NCBI GenBank assembly: GCA_008692225.1
Contig: VICG01000009.1
Span: 496,001-560,000 of the forward strand
Direction: 5' to 3'
DNA: 64,000 nucleotides
Source of the DNA: Monilinia fructicola
Lineage: Eukaryota > Ascomycota > Leotiomycetes > Helotiales > Sclerotiniaceae
The number at the start of each line of letters is the position of its first letter. The first letter of the stretch is position 1. The notes beneath the pieces were generated by a model. The model saw only the letters and a list, made by a program, of their open reading frames with translations. It was not told the DNA's origin and did no database searches. Positions 1 to 12,287 of the stretch are shown piece by piece. A program made the translations under genes and the position numbers.

Positions 1-80
1 GTATGTCATGGATATCATGGCATGGCCGACCTTTGAAAATAGTATCCAATATTGCAAAATGGATGAGCCCGTGTTGATCA

Positions 81-1304
81 TCAAAATCCATCCCCATCTT
101 TCCATTCTCTACCAACTTCTTTCGCTCTGTTAGAAGCTACATCGCCACGTTGCATCGCTTCTTCTTTGGCTATTTCAAGCCATTGCTGGATTTCGTCAAC
201 TTCCTTCTCTAGCTTTTCCTTTACAGCTGGATCGGGTTTCTCCAACGTTTCCACTTCCTCTTGTTTGCCATCATTTATTAAGTTTTCCATCTCTTCATTT
301 CGTATATTCCACTCATCTATTTGAATGTTCAGATAGTCCTTTTCTGTTTGATTGTCCAAATAAGCTTGATATTCCATCTCCCCCCCAAAACAAATACCAT
401 ATCCATCACAATAACATATATGCTCTTTTGGACATAAAGTCGTCTGTCCAGAGAAAACAAATTGCCAGATATATTCCCACACTCTCCCACTGATAAAATC
501 TGACAACTCTGTTCTCAAGAGCCAGTCTCGGTAAAAGATATATCTTGCCAGAGGCAGAGCTCGAATCCTGTCTTTTGAAACGGCAAATTGTGCGCAGCAA
601 GGTTGTGCAAGTACGTTTGGAACAGGTTCAAGCGGGAACAGTTCCATCCATGCTCTTGCCATAATCGTTTGTTCTTGTTTGTTTCCATCTTCCTCCACCG
701 TTCCTGGATGCATCCAATCTGGACACCCGGGATGCCAATGGCATCGTAGGTTCATGTACCCTTCTCGTACCACGCGCTCCGAAGATAGCCTCGAGATCAT
801 TTGAGCCGAATCGAGATCGAGGAGCTCATTGTTATGCCAGGCTAGTTGATGAGAATGCATGAATATGCTAACATCCGAAAGATTGTTATAATTCTCAATT
901 ATATACGACAGGTATATCATAACTTCGTGCCCTTTGTTCCTTGGAGGATGATGTTCCGCCGTAGCATCGTCCGCAGTATATATGGTTGACTGAACACTGG
1001 AATCGTCTCGGAACTTCTCAACAACCCAATCTACATCCTCGTCTTTGGTCCTCGCAATGACGAGCATCTTCGAATAGGTTGTAGGGAATGGTTTGACAAT
1101 GCCTGGATGGAAGGATATGGGTTTTTGTATTTCCTCTACCATTTTCCACTTCGTACTGTACAACTGCACATCGCCACGCCATTGACCAACTCCTACATCG
1201 CTTGGTATCCATCTGGTATTGAGAAACAATGGTCTGAAGAGCAGAAACACAAAAACCGCCGTCAAGACCGAGGCAAATGGGATAAGCTTCTTTGGAAAAG
1301 GCAT
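81..1304 (-). CDS. DUF3431 family membrane-anchored protein
   Basis: Uninterrupted 407-residue reading frame. The N-terminus has a short basic stretch and one hydrophobic segment at about residues 8-28, which predicts a type II signal anchor with the remainder in the secretory-pathway lumen or outside the cell. The body resembles the fungal DUF3431 family (function unknown): a central stretch with YLSYIIENYNNL and FMHSHQLAWHN, then a Cys/His-rich CHWHPGCPDW motif, and a C-terminal part rich in Glu/Lys that is probably coiled (about residues 325-400). Length is typical for the family. No introns are needed. The family assignment is from remembered motifs. A glycosyltransferase-like role is sometimes suggested for such proteins, but nothing here proves catalysis. 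Confidence 0.75.
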   Translation of the reverse strand: MPFPKKLIPFASVLTAVFVFLLFRPLFLNTRWIPSDVGVGQWRGDVQLYSTKWKMVEEIQKPISFHPGIVKPFPTTYSKMLVIARTKDEDVDWVVEKFRDDSSVQSTIYTADDATAEHHPPRNKGHEVMIYLSYIIENYNNLSDVSIFMHSHQLAWHNNELLDLDSAQMISRLSSERVVREGYMNLRCHWHPGCPDWMHPGTVEEDGNKQEQTIMARAWMELFPLEPVPNVLAQPCCAQFAVSKDRIRALPLARYIFYRDWLLRTELSDFISGRVWEYIWQFVFSGQTTLCPKEHICYCDGYGICFGGEMEYQAYLDNQTEKDYLNIQIDEWNIRNEEMENLINDGKQEEVETLEKPDPAVKEKLEKEVDEIQQWLEIAKEEAMQRGDVASNRAKEVGREWKDGDGF

Positions 1305-2059
1305 TATAAATTATGGGAAGACCACCACGGGCAAAGCGAACAGCAAAGCAAATGTTCAATTCTGGCGCTACGTTAACGTGACCCAAGCTGGGAAGGTTCT
1401 CTTTTTAAGGCATTTCCATCATCGTTCCTAGAAGTTATTGAAATACTCCAAGATCCATCCCCGCAGCTACGAGATGGAGCTTGCCCAAGCAACGAAAGCA
1501 TCAAAGGATAAGAAGCGGCGGGCAAGGTATATTAAAGCTCCCCCGAAAACGTCTAGGCGATGGGTTCATTCCAGCCATCTCAAACCATGTTTTGCCATTC
1601 TTTCCTCTTTGGGAGGAGGGGTCGTGAAATTCGATGAATGCGGGTAGGGACCAATCATATTTTCACATTTCTGGCGAGGCACAATGAAGGGAGGAATGGG
1701 GAAACACGCCACCGATTGACGCATTTGGGAATAATCCGATGGCCCGTCTTGGGAGGTTTTACATCACTTGTGAGTTTGTGCTCAAGAGGTTTTATTCATG
1801 GCTGCTTTCCAATCGATGCTTATTTTTTTTAGGCGGGAGAGAGATGTGAGAGGGGGTGTGTGTATATATGGATGTTTTTTTCCTCCTCATTCGGAGTTGG
1901 TGAGTCGAGGTATGAAGCAATCATCGTCAACAAATACAAGCGAAAATCAAGAGAACAACCGATTCTTCTTCCATTCGTTTTTCTTTTCTTCCGCTGATTC
2001 ATTCGTCTATCGAGTGTAAACGTAAGGTATACATGTATATACACTCATCTCATCATCCC

Positions 2060-2210
2060 CCTTCCTTCTTTCCTCCCTTCCTTCCTTCTTTCCTCCCTTC
2101 CTTCCTCCCTTCCTCCCTCCCTCCCTTCCTTCCTTCTTTCCTCCCTTCCTTCCTCCCTTCCTCCCTCCCTCCCTTCCCCACCCCCTTCTCCCCACCCCCT
2201 TCTCCCCACC
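2060..2210. repeat. CCTTCC-type pyrimidine tract
   Basis: Imperfect repetition of CCTTCCTTCTTT/CCTCCCTTCC units, with an internal duplication of a block of about 50 bp. The strand is almost purely C and T. Confidence 0.85.
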
Positions 2211-2507
2211 CACCACAATCCCCCCAAACCCAAACCCAAACCCCAATACCAATCCCAATCCAACAAAACATCCCAAACAATCACCATCACCACCAGCACA
2301 AACAATAACCCCCCCCCCCTTCCCACCCCTCCCCAATCAATCCTCCTTCTCCATCAGCACCGGCATAATCAACAAACAAACAAACAAACAAAACAAATAC
2401 CCATTCACTCACCCATCCATCCACCCATCCACCCACCAATCTATCCACCCACCAATCTATCCCTCCCTTCCTCCCTAATCACCAAATATATTTTTTGTGA
2501 ATTTCGT

Positions 2508-2518
2508 ACATACATACA

Positions 2519-2549
<31 letters not shown>
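2508..2549. repeat. (CATA)n microsatellite
   Basis: About ten perfect tetranucleotide units of CATA/TACA. Confidence 0.9.
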
Positions 2550-3093
2550 CCATTTATCCATCTCCACCTACCTATTCATTCACACATTACGAATCCAATA
2601 AAGAATAAGTAGATGGATATACCTCTGTTCTCTCTTTTTCTATATATATTTTATCTATATATATATATATGTTTTTCATTATACATATACGTATATAGAT
2701 AGATACGTACGTACGTACATGCATACAAGTTGCGATTCAGGATTTAGGTCCAATTCAGGTTAATCATGTATTGTCATAGATGTGATGTGATGTGGATGTG
2801 AAAGTGAAGGTGAATCCATCTTTCATCTCATCTAAGCTTAGTATACCATGTGTGCATGCAAGCATGCAAGCAAGCAAGCAACGTTAAAACTCTTGACTAA
2901 AGAGAAACCAGTAGATGTTTAATATACATTCTACCAATCTAAATCTCATCAATGTGAAAAGTATTAAGTGGTGTCTAATTCCGATCCAATTCATTGAAAC
3001 CCTCCATCACCTAAATCCATGACCCCCCATCCCACCCCATTCTTCTCCTCCCACGGGGTCCGCTCCCAACATTATCAAAAATTCCATCCAGAC

Positions 3094-6000
3094 TCATCCC
3101 CCCGTATTATACACCAAGCTTTGGGGATTGAACCCCGCACCTCCACCCCCACTCGCACTCGCATTAGCCCCTTGCATCATTCCACCATTACTCCCCACTC
3201 CACCTCCACCTCCAGAGCCCGCCCCCGACATGTCAAATCCCTGTTGACTCTGAATCATATAAGGCGGTAATGGTCCAAAAAGTTGTCCCTCCAGATCATC
3301 ATACATTCCATTTCCATTTCCTGCTCCACTCCCCCCATGAACATATGCTGGGCTCGATTCGTGTCAAATCCCATTTTCTTGTTTTAAATTTTGGGCGTCG
3401 AATTCCATCATTGGTTGATTTGGGTATGCAAACGGATCAGTAGATGGGAACATCAATCCTGTTAGGTATGGTATACTGTTGTACTGGCATTAAACTGATT
3501 CTGCATGCCATATTGTGGAATGCTATGTGTAGTCGAGACTGTACTCTCAGGTGTGCCTGAATTCGAAAGATCGCTTGGGGATACGAGATCTTGAAAACCT
3601 TGTCGGAGGTTGGGGTTGGATGCCGTGTTCACGTGGAAACGGGTATCGAGATTTTGCATTGGAAGACCGCTGGTGTGGGGTGGCGAGGGAATCTGAGGAA
3701 ATGTCGTGGCACGAGGTATTGGCGTTATGTGACTGGAGTTGGGTCGTGGTAACTCAGGACTACTTTGATGCGTCGCCGGAGGTATAGATGCTGGAGCTGA
3801 TCTCTTCTTCTTCGATGGCGCCGAGAGAGGACGGCTTTTTAATTTCTCGGGTAGCTGTTCAAAGAGTGGCTAATTCGCGTCAGAAGAAATTGGGGCATAG
3901 TAGGATATCAAACTGACCTTGAGAGTTAGAGAACATCTATCGGCCGCCATACTTCTTTGCGCAAGTCCAACCAGAGCATCCTTTCCATTATTTGCATCTG
4001 CCAAGATTTCTGCAGCTCCACTCTTGTCGGGATTCTCGAGAACGTAGTACACTAGAGATATAACGGAGAAGAAGGTTGTATACATGGTAAACCAGTACGC
4101 TCCTGTCAAAAGGCCTTGCTTCTCCATTTCGGCAGTAATATGAATAATATTACGCGCTACACTAACACCAGCGGCTGCACATGCATATGATCTTTCATCA
4201 ATAGTCTTCCCAGTACAACTCTTTCCAGAGACATAATGAAGAAATGGCCTATATAGCATCATTTGAACATGTGCATATGCTAATCGTAATAGTTGTTGAG
4301 TACTGCATAATGATTAGCAGACATTCTTCATCTCCAAAGAAGTCAATCTCTCGAGCAATTCGCGCATCGTGTGTCGAAGAGTAAACCTAACGTAGGAAGC
4401 TTACCGTATGAGTTGCGCAGGACCTTCACCTGCTGGACGCAACCCCATCGGTAGCATATCCAGCCAGTCTGCAAGGTCCTTTTCAATTTCACGAATTTTA
4501 GAGTGACTTATAGTGTAAGATGCTTTGCTGTTTCCTGCAATAGATTGCTCCAAGCCTTTTATAGGATAAATGTGTTTGACAACCTTTCTTGTAATGACCA
4601 TCAGTCGAGTGTGAGCATTCGAAGCCACAAGCAGCGACATCTTGCCAGGAGGCATGGGAAGTATCGCATCCTTGGTTATATACTCATCATCTACCTCGAT
4701 TGGCAATTCTTGGTCGATATCGTCATCACTTAACATTATGGGGAAACCGAGAATAGCAGATACATAGGTATCGAGCTTCTGTATTATCCAGAACACTCGC
4801 TTTCTAGTTTCCCGCTCAATCGGATTAAAGTTACCACTGAGACTACGATGTAAGCCCATGCGTAACGCCGATCTCAAGGCAACACCTATATAAGAATGGC
4901 ATATGCTCAAGTTTGACGTTGATTGTAGAAATAGGATCATGAATATGATTGCCTGCAAGGACATCATATCCCGGCAATCAGTCAAGTCCATCATTTGCCG
5001 AGCAGCTTTATAAAATTTGTATCTGATGAAACGTTAGTCTTGTGGTATTCGTAGCACGAGATGAATTCGTGCGCCCCTCCACGACGATCGGGTGAGACGA
5101 AGCTACGGAGATATATGCAAAGCATGACCGCTCAAGACTTCACTCACCCTTGATCCATACTACTTTTATATTTCTTCCTGTCAGGGTCAGTGGAATCGGA
5201 TGGTTCCGATGAAAACATGCAGCCCAGGGCCAAGGCCATATACAACAGCGGCAGAAAAGTATGTTCCTCGTTACCAAAACTTCCAGGCGACAAAAACTAT
5301 ATATCCTATTAAACATTTCATAAAAGCTAGGCTCATGAACAAAACGTAAAAGACAACAAGCGCAATGTAATGAATCTTCACATAAAGCCAATGCTACATC
5401 TCGTGGAGGGAGATCCATTGTATTGGGCAGACTGAAGTCATAAGGAGAATCTGCCGATGATCTTGGAGAATCGAAAGTAGGGGGCATCTGCGCACTGGGT
5501 GGCTTGGGAAGTAAGTTAGGGGATCCAAGTAAACTACCAAACTGTTCGCGCAGACGCTTAACGAAGACCGCTCCTGAGGAACCACCATGAAAGTCCCAAT
5601 GTCCACGCTCATCAAGATCAAGTTGACCTGTAGATTCTATCATTGATCTCAACTGCGCATCTTGTTCTGAAATCTGTGATGGCTGTTGCGGAGTCATATT
5701 TGGTATGGAACTCGTGGTTGAAGGTGTTGTGGGGGCATCTTGGCGTTGCTGCTGTAGTAATATAGTATCTATATTCGGATCATTTAAGTTTATGTTCGGA
5801 AGGTAGGTTCTTATGATGCTCTCAGCTCGTTGTAGACGGTTCTCCAAAGACTCGACATAATGCGGCGCGGGGTTTCTTCTTCTATTTGAAGGTTGATCAT
5901 ATGAACAGTCTGTTATGGCACATCGGTCAATGATGGGAGTTGGAATGAAATTACAAACAACATCATACCATAACTATATACAGTGCAATGCGTGCACGGC

Positions 6001-6401
6001 TGCTTTCCATCACACTTTATTTTCTTCCTCCTACATTCATCACAGGCTCTGGTAACTCGCCTCCTTTTTTGCAAAGGCGCGGGACGTGGTTGTGATGAAG
6101 ATGAAGGCGCATGCCAATCATCTACTGTCTCGAGACCGGGGGATGATTGACTTGGACTGATGGGAGTTTCTTGAGATTGTTGACCTTGAATTTGACCTTG
6201 AGTTTGACCTTGAGTTTGACCTTGAATTTGACCTTGAATTTGACCTTGACTTGGAAGTGAATGTGATGGTGAATGTGAATGTGAATGTGAATGTGATTGT
6301 GAATGTGATTGTGATTGTGATTGTGATTGTGATTGTGATTGTGATTGTAACTGTGACTGTGACTGTGACTGTAGTTCTTGATCGGTTGATGTGCCTGACA
6401 T
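3094..6401 (-). CDS. Zn2Cys6 fungal-specific transcription factor (frame-disrupted)
   Basis: Binuclear zinc-cluster regulator with a fungal_trans middle homology region. Proposed exons on the minus strand: 6401-5969, 5909-5148, 5022-4405, 4302-3918, 3869-3094, with introns of 59, 125, 102 and 48 bp (GT..AG). The zinc cluster (about residues 120-146) has spacing CX2CX6CX5CX2CX6C; its sixth Cys appears only after intron 1 is removed, which supports that splice. Exon 1 encodes a Gln-Ser and Gly-Gln repeat N-terminus. Exons 2-4 carry the regulatory domain ([27 protein letters not shown]). Oddities: the frame changes at a five-T run (5292-5296), twice more within about 30 bp near 3460-3490, and an in-frame TGA lies at about 3365 before the Gly-rich C-terminus. 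The regulated pathway cannot be named from this sequence. Confidence 0.8.
6175..6375 (-). repeat. Coding hexanucleotide repeats (Gln-Ser, Gly-Gln) in exon 1
   Basis: The transcription factor N-terminus is built from a (TGTGAT/TGTGAC)n tract read as alternating Ser/Gln or Ser/His, followed by a TTGACCTTGAAT-type repeat read as GQIQGQTQ. Such tracts vary in length between strains in many fungi. Confidence 0.85.
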
Positions 6402-7756
6402 CTTTGAAAAATTGAAAAGTATGTAATTCCGAATAAGACTACTTGAATTGCGATCTCAAGGACGAGTAAGGAACGGTCAGGTTAGATGATGATTCAATTA
6501 TAAAAAAGCGCTTGTTTTCTTTCCCTTGGATCTATGGCAATGGATATCAGGTACCTAGTATCTGTTACGGTAAAAATAAGGTATAGGTAAATGCTCGGGC
6601 CCTTTAACCCCTCTTATTCTTTATTATTGAGTTCTCTCTTGGCTCTCGAGTCGAGTCTTCCGTCTTGACGTTGACACCCTCGGATTTAAGAAGTTTAAAC
6701 GGACGGATTGAAGTTTGAACGAATGAAGTTAAGTAAGGAAAAAAAAGGTTAAGTGAAGTCAGGCAAGGCAGCAAAAGACGTGACCAGCGATCTCTGCTTG
6801 GCAACGCAAGAGATGCAGATATTGATGTCTTGGAGAGGATGATTGAGGGCTGCCCGTACTCAGAGTGTATGGTAGGTAGGTTGATGTACCTCTCTCGATA
6901 CTGGTATTGAAGTATTGAAGTGATGTATGTATGGATGGATGGATGGATGAATGGGTGGATGATGTATGATATGTATGGATGGATGTATGTATGTATGGAT
7001 GTATGTATAATATGTATGGATGTATGAATGTATGGATGTATGGATGTATGTAAGAAAGTAATGTCAGATGTAAGTTAGAGTAAATGTGAGGTCTCTAATG
7101 ACTAGATGGAATTCTGCCATGCATAAATCGATGATGTATGATGAATAATACTACACTCATCGAGTTTAGAGTGCGGACTAAGGATGAATGGATGAATGGA
7201 TGGATGGTATGGATATGGGATGAATAAATGATGTGGATGATATGGGATGGTATGAAAGGAATCTCTTGCTCATGCATACCGATGGAAATAGTACTTATTA
7301 GTACTTGGTTTGGAAGGGAGAGAGGTAGATGCATAGAAGGTAGACGGTAGCTGGAGATAGAAATGCATGTTGATAATATAAATAATCATTAATAGATGTA
7401 ATAAAAATAATAGAATTGATAGAGTTAATAAGAATAATATAAACAATGGAATTAATAGAGTTAATAGGAACAATACCTACATGTAGAAAGTGTGGAATTA
7501 ATATAAACAGCTGGAGCAGCAAGAAATAATCTAAACAATCCAATCTAATGTAAATCATGTAAACTCAACGTTAGATAATGAAAGTAATGTGTATTAGTAA
7601 GCAAAGACATCGGGAACTAACAAACCAATCAATGAATGAATGAATTAAGCAGAGAATGAACCAAAGAGAAAAAAGAAAAAAAAAGAAAGAAGGAAAGAAG
7701 GAAAGATTCTCATACTGAATCCATGGATGGACGTCAACAATACGAATAAACGCCTC

Positions 7757-7816
7757 GTACCTCCTACCTCCTACCTCCTACCTCCTACCTCCTACCTACT
7801 ACCTACTACCTACCTA
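7757..7816. repeat. (CCTCCTA)n / (CCTA)n repeat
   Basis: Five tandem CCTCCTA heptamers running into CCTACTA and CCTA units. Confidence 0.85.
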
Positions 7817-8842
7817 GTATCTCTCTATCTACTACAACATCGACCTGCCTCGTAATAAAGTAACACCCAAGTATCCTCTGTACCTACCTAGTAGGCTAGT
7901 ACTCTCGCCGTACTCTGTACTTGTTAGTACAGCAACGTAACTTACTAAGTAATATCATATGCAAGGTGAATCTAATGGATACATCCATACTCAAGTACAT
8001 ACTACATACATCATCATCCATTCGGGTAGGGAAAAAAAAGATTATTTAAATTGGGTATCCCGACTCCCGAGGTTTCTGTTCTTCACCTTCTTTCTTCCCA
8101 CTCCAGAAATGATTTTCCCACTCCCACCGCAAATAACTGGATCCATGGATCTTTCCAGTCCTCATTACTCATTCATACCTACTAGGTACTAGGTAGGGAG
8201 GGGGACTAGACCTTATAGCAGACGTGGAAGAAGTTTATTCCATTATTATCAATACAGACAGACAGTACTTAGTCGAACGATTGAAATCAAAGTTTTTTTT
8301 GTCTTTTCTTTTTGTAGAGAGTAGAGTAGAGTAGAGAATGAAAGGGGATGGATTGATGGATGGATTGATTCGTTCTCCAATTATATCTCTGTTATTAGTG
8401 TTCATTCATTATATTGTATAGAGAGAGAAAGAGAGAGATAAAGGAAGCGAGAGAGAAAGGAAGCGAGAGAGAGAGAAAGGAAGCGAGAGAGAGAAAGGAA
8501 GGAAGCGAGAGAGAGAGAAAAAGAGACAAAGAGACAGAGAGAGTGTTTTGATGATTCAATCAATATACCACCTGTCTAATAATACCTAGGTACTGCTTGC
8601 TTATCTTATCTACTAGGTAGGTATATCTATACGGAGGGAGTACTTGTAACCACAAGAGAATGCCCAGGTGTGATCAACATTGATTTCATCTATTCCTGTA
8701 CAGAGAGAGTAGGAGAGGAGGTCCACGAGGAGTATCTAAGAAAAAAGTCCATAAATCTTACAGTCGACAAGCCTTGGAAAGCTGGAGTCTTAAGCGTCAC
8801 TCAGCCTTGGAACAATCAACAATCAACTACAATGCAGACTGT

Positions 8843-8885
8843 ACAGCACAGCACAGCACAGCACAGCACAGCACAGCACAGCACA
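8843..8885. repeat. (CACAG)n microsatellite
   Basis: About eight perfect pentanucleotide CACAG units. Confidence 0.9.
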
Positions 8886-10157
8886 ATAGTACTGTAATGG
8901 GACGAAATAGAAATATTTAAAGAACCTGGACGACGCCAAGAGTGATTGCCAAGCCACTGGATCATTCGATACAAGATCCCGCTGCCGAGCGCACTATTAA
9001 GTAATCATGAGCATGGGTCAGCCGTATTCGCTGGCTCGGCTCGAATCGATGGATTCCGCGAAGCTTGGAACCTTGCAAAGGTTAATAATAACCCGATTAG
9101 ATTTTTATAGTGTCCTGTAGACTGTAGTGTCGGTGACTCGGAATTAACGAATGCTCCTTAGTACTTCGGCACCTCGGTATATAAATACAGGATTGCCTCT
9201 CGCTATGCATTCCACCTATTGTATATCTTGAGGACAGTAAGGCTGAGTAAGCAGATACCTACCTAGGTGGGCACCGTACAGAGCCCTGGAGTAGATAATC
9301 AGGTGGGGATCCATCTGTACTCATAGTCTCACACTGCCCGGTGTGTTCAATCCATATGTGTTTTTTGCCAGATGGAGAGTTACCTAGGTAATTGATTCCC
9401 TCCAGGGCTCTCATCGATCAATACTGCACAAGAAGCAAATCATCCCGCCAATCAAAACCTCAACAGCACATGAAGTTTTCACCCAATCTAACATCCTGGA
9501 ATCCATAAGGCTGGAAGCCAATATCTAAAGAAAGGGTCCGAGGACATATCGATCTTAATCAACACACACACCAGCCGCACACCACCCACCGCCCATCACC
9601 CACCACCAACCACCAACCACCACCTTTCACATCTTGGCAAGGCGCACGACCAATGAAGGCGGCGCATGATGCCACCACTCAACCCAGGTCCACGAATGAC
9701 TCGCAAGATTCCCCGATGCGACGGCCACCTTACTCATACCCGCACCCCGAGCACCTCCCGCACGCCGTCAGGATTCTCGCCCAGAGGGATAAATGGGCGA
9801 ATGGTGTCAGCCAAGGTGCGAAGGGGTTCATTTCCTCCTCTGATTTGTGTCTGGCGTGGAGGACGCGAGTGTTGATCCGGATCATGCGATGGCCATGTTC
9901 TTGGGTGCGTGGGAGATGGGAGATGGGTTATCGTGATCGTGTTACATTGGTGCAAACTTCAAAGTCTTCTTTATTTATTTCTTTCTTTCTTTCGTATCTG
10001 TGCGTGCGTGCGTGCTATCGTGCTCGAATGTGCAGTAATTAATCCTTTCCAACTTGTACGTGCTCTCAAGATTCAAGATTCAAGATTCAAGACCCAAGAC
10101 CCAAGACTCAAGTATACATACGCATGTACATACATACATACATACATGCCCGTAAAC

Positions 10158-10194
<37 letters not shown>

Positions 10195-10795
10195 TTATCA
10201 TTATCATTATCATTATGTGCATTTATCTGTATTCACACCATTTGCCGTTCATCGCATCCGAAGAAGACGTTTGGAATAAGTAGTACGTACTCGTATGATA
10301 TTATCACGGTAAGCCGATGTAATCCATGCGTGCTAACAATATTGCTTTCCATATTATCGGTACTGACACTTATTAACACCTGGGTGGTGCTGGGAGGTGT
10401 CTAGGAGGTGGCTACAGGAGATCCATATACGGAGTACAGGAGATAGCCCTGCTGGAGGTTGGTGGCAAGTTGGCAACCCAATGGGTGGATGGATCTTGAT
10501 TAAAGAAAATCAAGGGGGAGGATGGGGGAGCCGTTATCTCTTTCATCTATTTCTTGGTGATCCCTGAGCCTGAGGTGATTGATATGTTTATTCTCAGTTG
10601 GAGATGGATGGATGTAATGTAATTAATATACTGGAGTGCAAGTATACCTAGGTAGGTTACCTAGGTAGTTATGATTAGTAAGGATAGTAACAAAGTGATT
10701 CTTCATTTATTTGTTTGTTTGTTCGTTCGTTTGTTCATTCTTTTGTTTATTCATATATTAATTGATCTGTTGATTTATTATTGATTCATTATTCA

Positions 10796-10955
10796 TTCCT
10801 TCACTCACCTATCCATTTCATTCATTCATCCATCCATCCACTCATCTACCCATCCATTCATCTACCCATCCCCATCCATCCATTCCCATCCATCCATCCA
10901 TCCATCCGTCCTTATCCATCCATTCATTCATCCATCCATCCATCCATCCATCCAT
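10796..10955. repeat. (CATC)n microsatellite
   Basis: Interrupted CATC/CATT tetranucleotide array. It is translated as Ile-His-Pro-Ser repeats in open frames that are not genes. Confidence 0.85.
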
Positions 10956-12287
10956 TTATCCATCTATTATCCAGATCCCCCCTTCTCAATCAACCCTCCA
11001 AGCCACCCCCCCACAAACGAAAATGAAAACGAAGCCACAACTTATTATCATCAATCAGCTTATAAGGTTCAGACAACCTGATGTCTTACAAATAAATATC
11101 AGTACAGTAGTTTCCCTCCTCCCCTTAGTACCCGCATTAAAAAAGAGTCGGCTGAGGGGCGAGAACCAAAAAAAGATGGCAAAAAAAAAAAAAAGAGGGA
11201 AAAAAATCAAAGTTGGAAAGAGGGGCATTTCTTTCATTGGCACTCTAACCTCATTCGTATTTCATTGGTATCCCGAGGTCCTACTGGTAACTGTACTCAG
11301 TGTACTGCAGTCTGTCTGTACTGTACAGAGTATCATTCATTCCTATGGCATCCCATGGTAACATGGCAGCATGGCGGCATGGCAATCAATCAATAAATAC
11401 CTTTCATCGCATTTTAATGGACTTTACCCAAAATTGAAATCTATAGCGTCATATATATCCTATTCATCAGCTTCATGTTTTTCAGAACCACACAAAAGTC
11501 GCACATATCTGCTATCATTGGCTTCATATTTCATACTCATGACACGAGACATGATTTTTCATGCATCCGTTATCTTCATCAAGGTAGGAGAGGCGTAAGT
11601 GAACAAAATACTACCCCCCTCATTCCAACAGCCATCAGCCAGCAGCCAGCCAGCCAGCTATACTATTCTCGTCCTGTCACAAAGTAAGAGAATTCATTCT
11701 TTTACACATGGTTTGTACAGAGAGAGTATAGTAGAGTAGGGAGAGTGTGGTCAGTCAGTCGATCTACGTATGATCTGATCTACAGAGTATGTATGGTTGG
11801 TTGGTTGAGTACCGACTACCTTGCTTCTCACCTCTAGGATTCTTCTATACTACCCACGTTCGACGCAGTAGTACGAACGGGTAGCAAAAGTACCTAAGAC
11901 CTAGGTAGGTAATCTTGGTAGTAAGTAAATTTACGCCTCGATGGCTTTTTGGTTGACTATTTAAACTTCAAAGGATCTTCTCCTTCGTGTCCTATTTCCA
12001 TTTAGCATTCATTTCTTTCTTTTCATCCCATCCAAGTCAATTGCGAGATTGGTAAAAAAAATCACAAATCCAAACAAGATTAAAATCTTGACATTGTATC
12101 CAACGTACCTTCCTTGATCTGTTCTGGAAACGAACAACAAAGGGACCCTCCTTCGACAACTTTGCAAAGTTTTACTTGGAATATAGATTACTTTCTGCGT
12201 TGTCTGGTGCTGTGATACTTTCGAGATTATTCAAACGACGTCAATTTATAGATTTGAGAGAGAAAAAAAGTATATACGTCCAACAAG

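Larger units (their letters stand above)
1305..3093. other. Intergenic, microsatellite-rich, no gene seen
   Basis: Between the start of the DUF3431 gene and the end of the Zn2Cys6 gene. It holds a long pyrimidine tract (about 2060-2210) and a CATA run (about 2508-2549), plus short TA repeats near 2640-2670. Open frames over the pyrimidine tract encode only low-complexity Ser/Pro or Gly/Arg/Glu runs. The first few hundred bases presumably contain the DUF3431 promoter. Confidence 0.7.
6402..12287. other. 5.9 kb gene-free interval
   Basis: No conserved protein was recognised in any frame. The interval is filled with microsatellites (ATGG/ATGT 6930-7060, CCTCCTA 7757-7816, GA-rich 8400-8535, CACAG 8843-8885, CATACA and ATTATC 10120-10215, CATC 10796-10955) and short palindromes TACCTAGGTA and TACGGAGTAC. 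A 129-codon open frame at 9653-10042 (+) ends in low-complexity sequence and resembles nothing I know. The end near 12288 contains the sulfotransferase-like gene promoter. Confidence 0.65.

Noticed and set aside
2007..2336. Overlapping ORFs with Gly/Arg/Glu or Ser/Pro repeats on both strands
   Set aside because: They translate a pyrimidine tract; no normal codon pattern or conserved sequence.
3462..3490. Micro-intron GTACAACAG..CTAACAG in the Zn2Cys6 gene that could explain the frame change
   Set aside because: It would be about 26 bp, below the working size for fungal introns; indels are more likely.
9653..10042. Possible 129-codon gene
   Set aside because: Ends in low-complexity sequence, competing frames are equally open, and no homologue is recognised.
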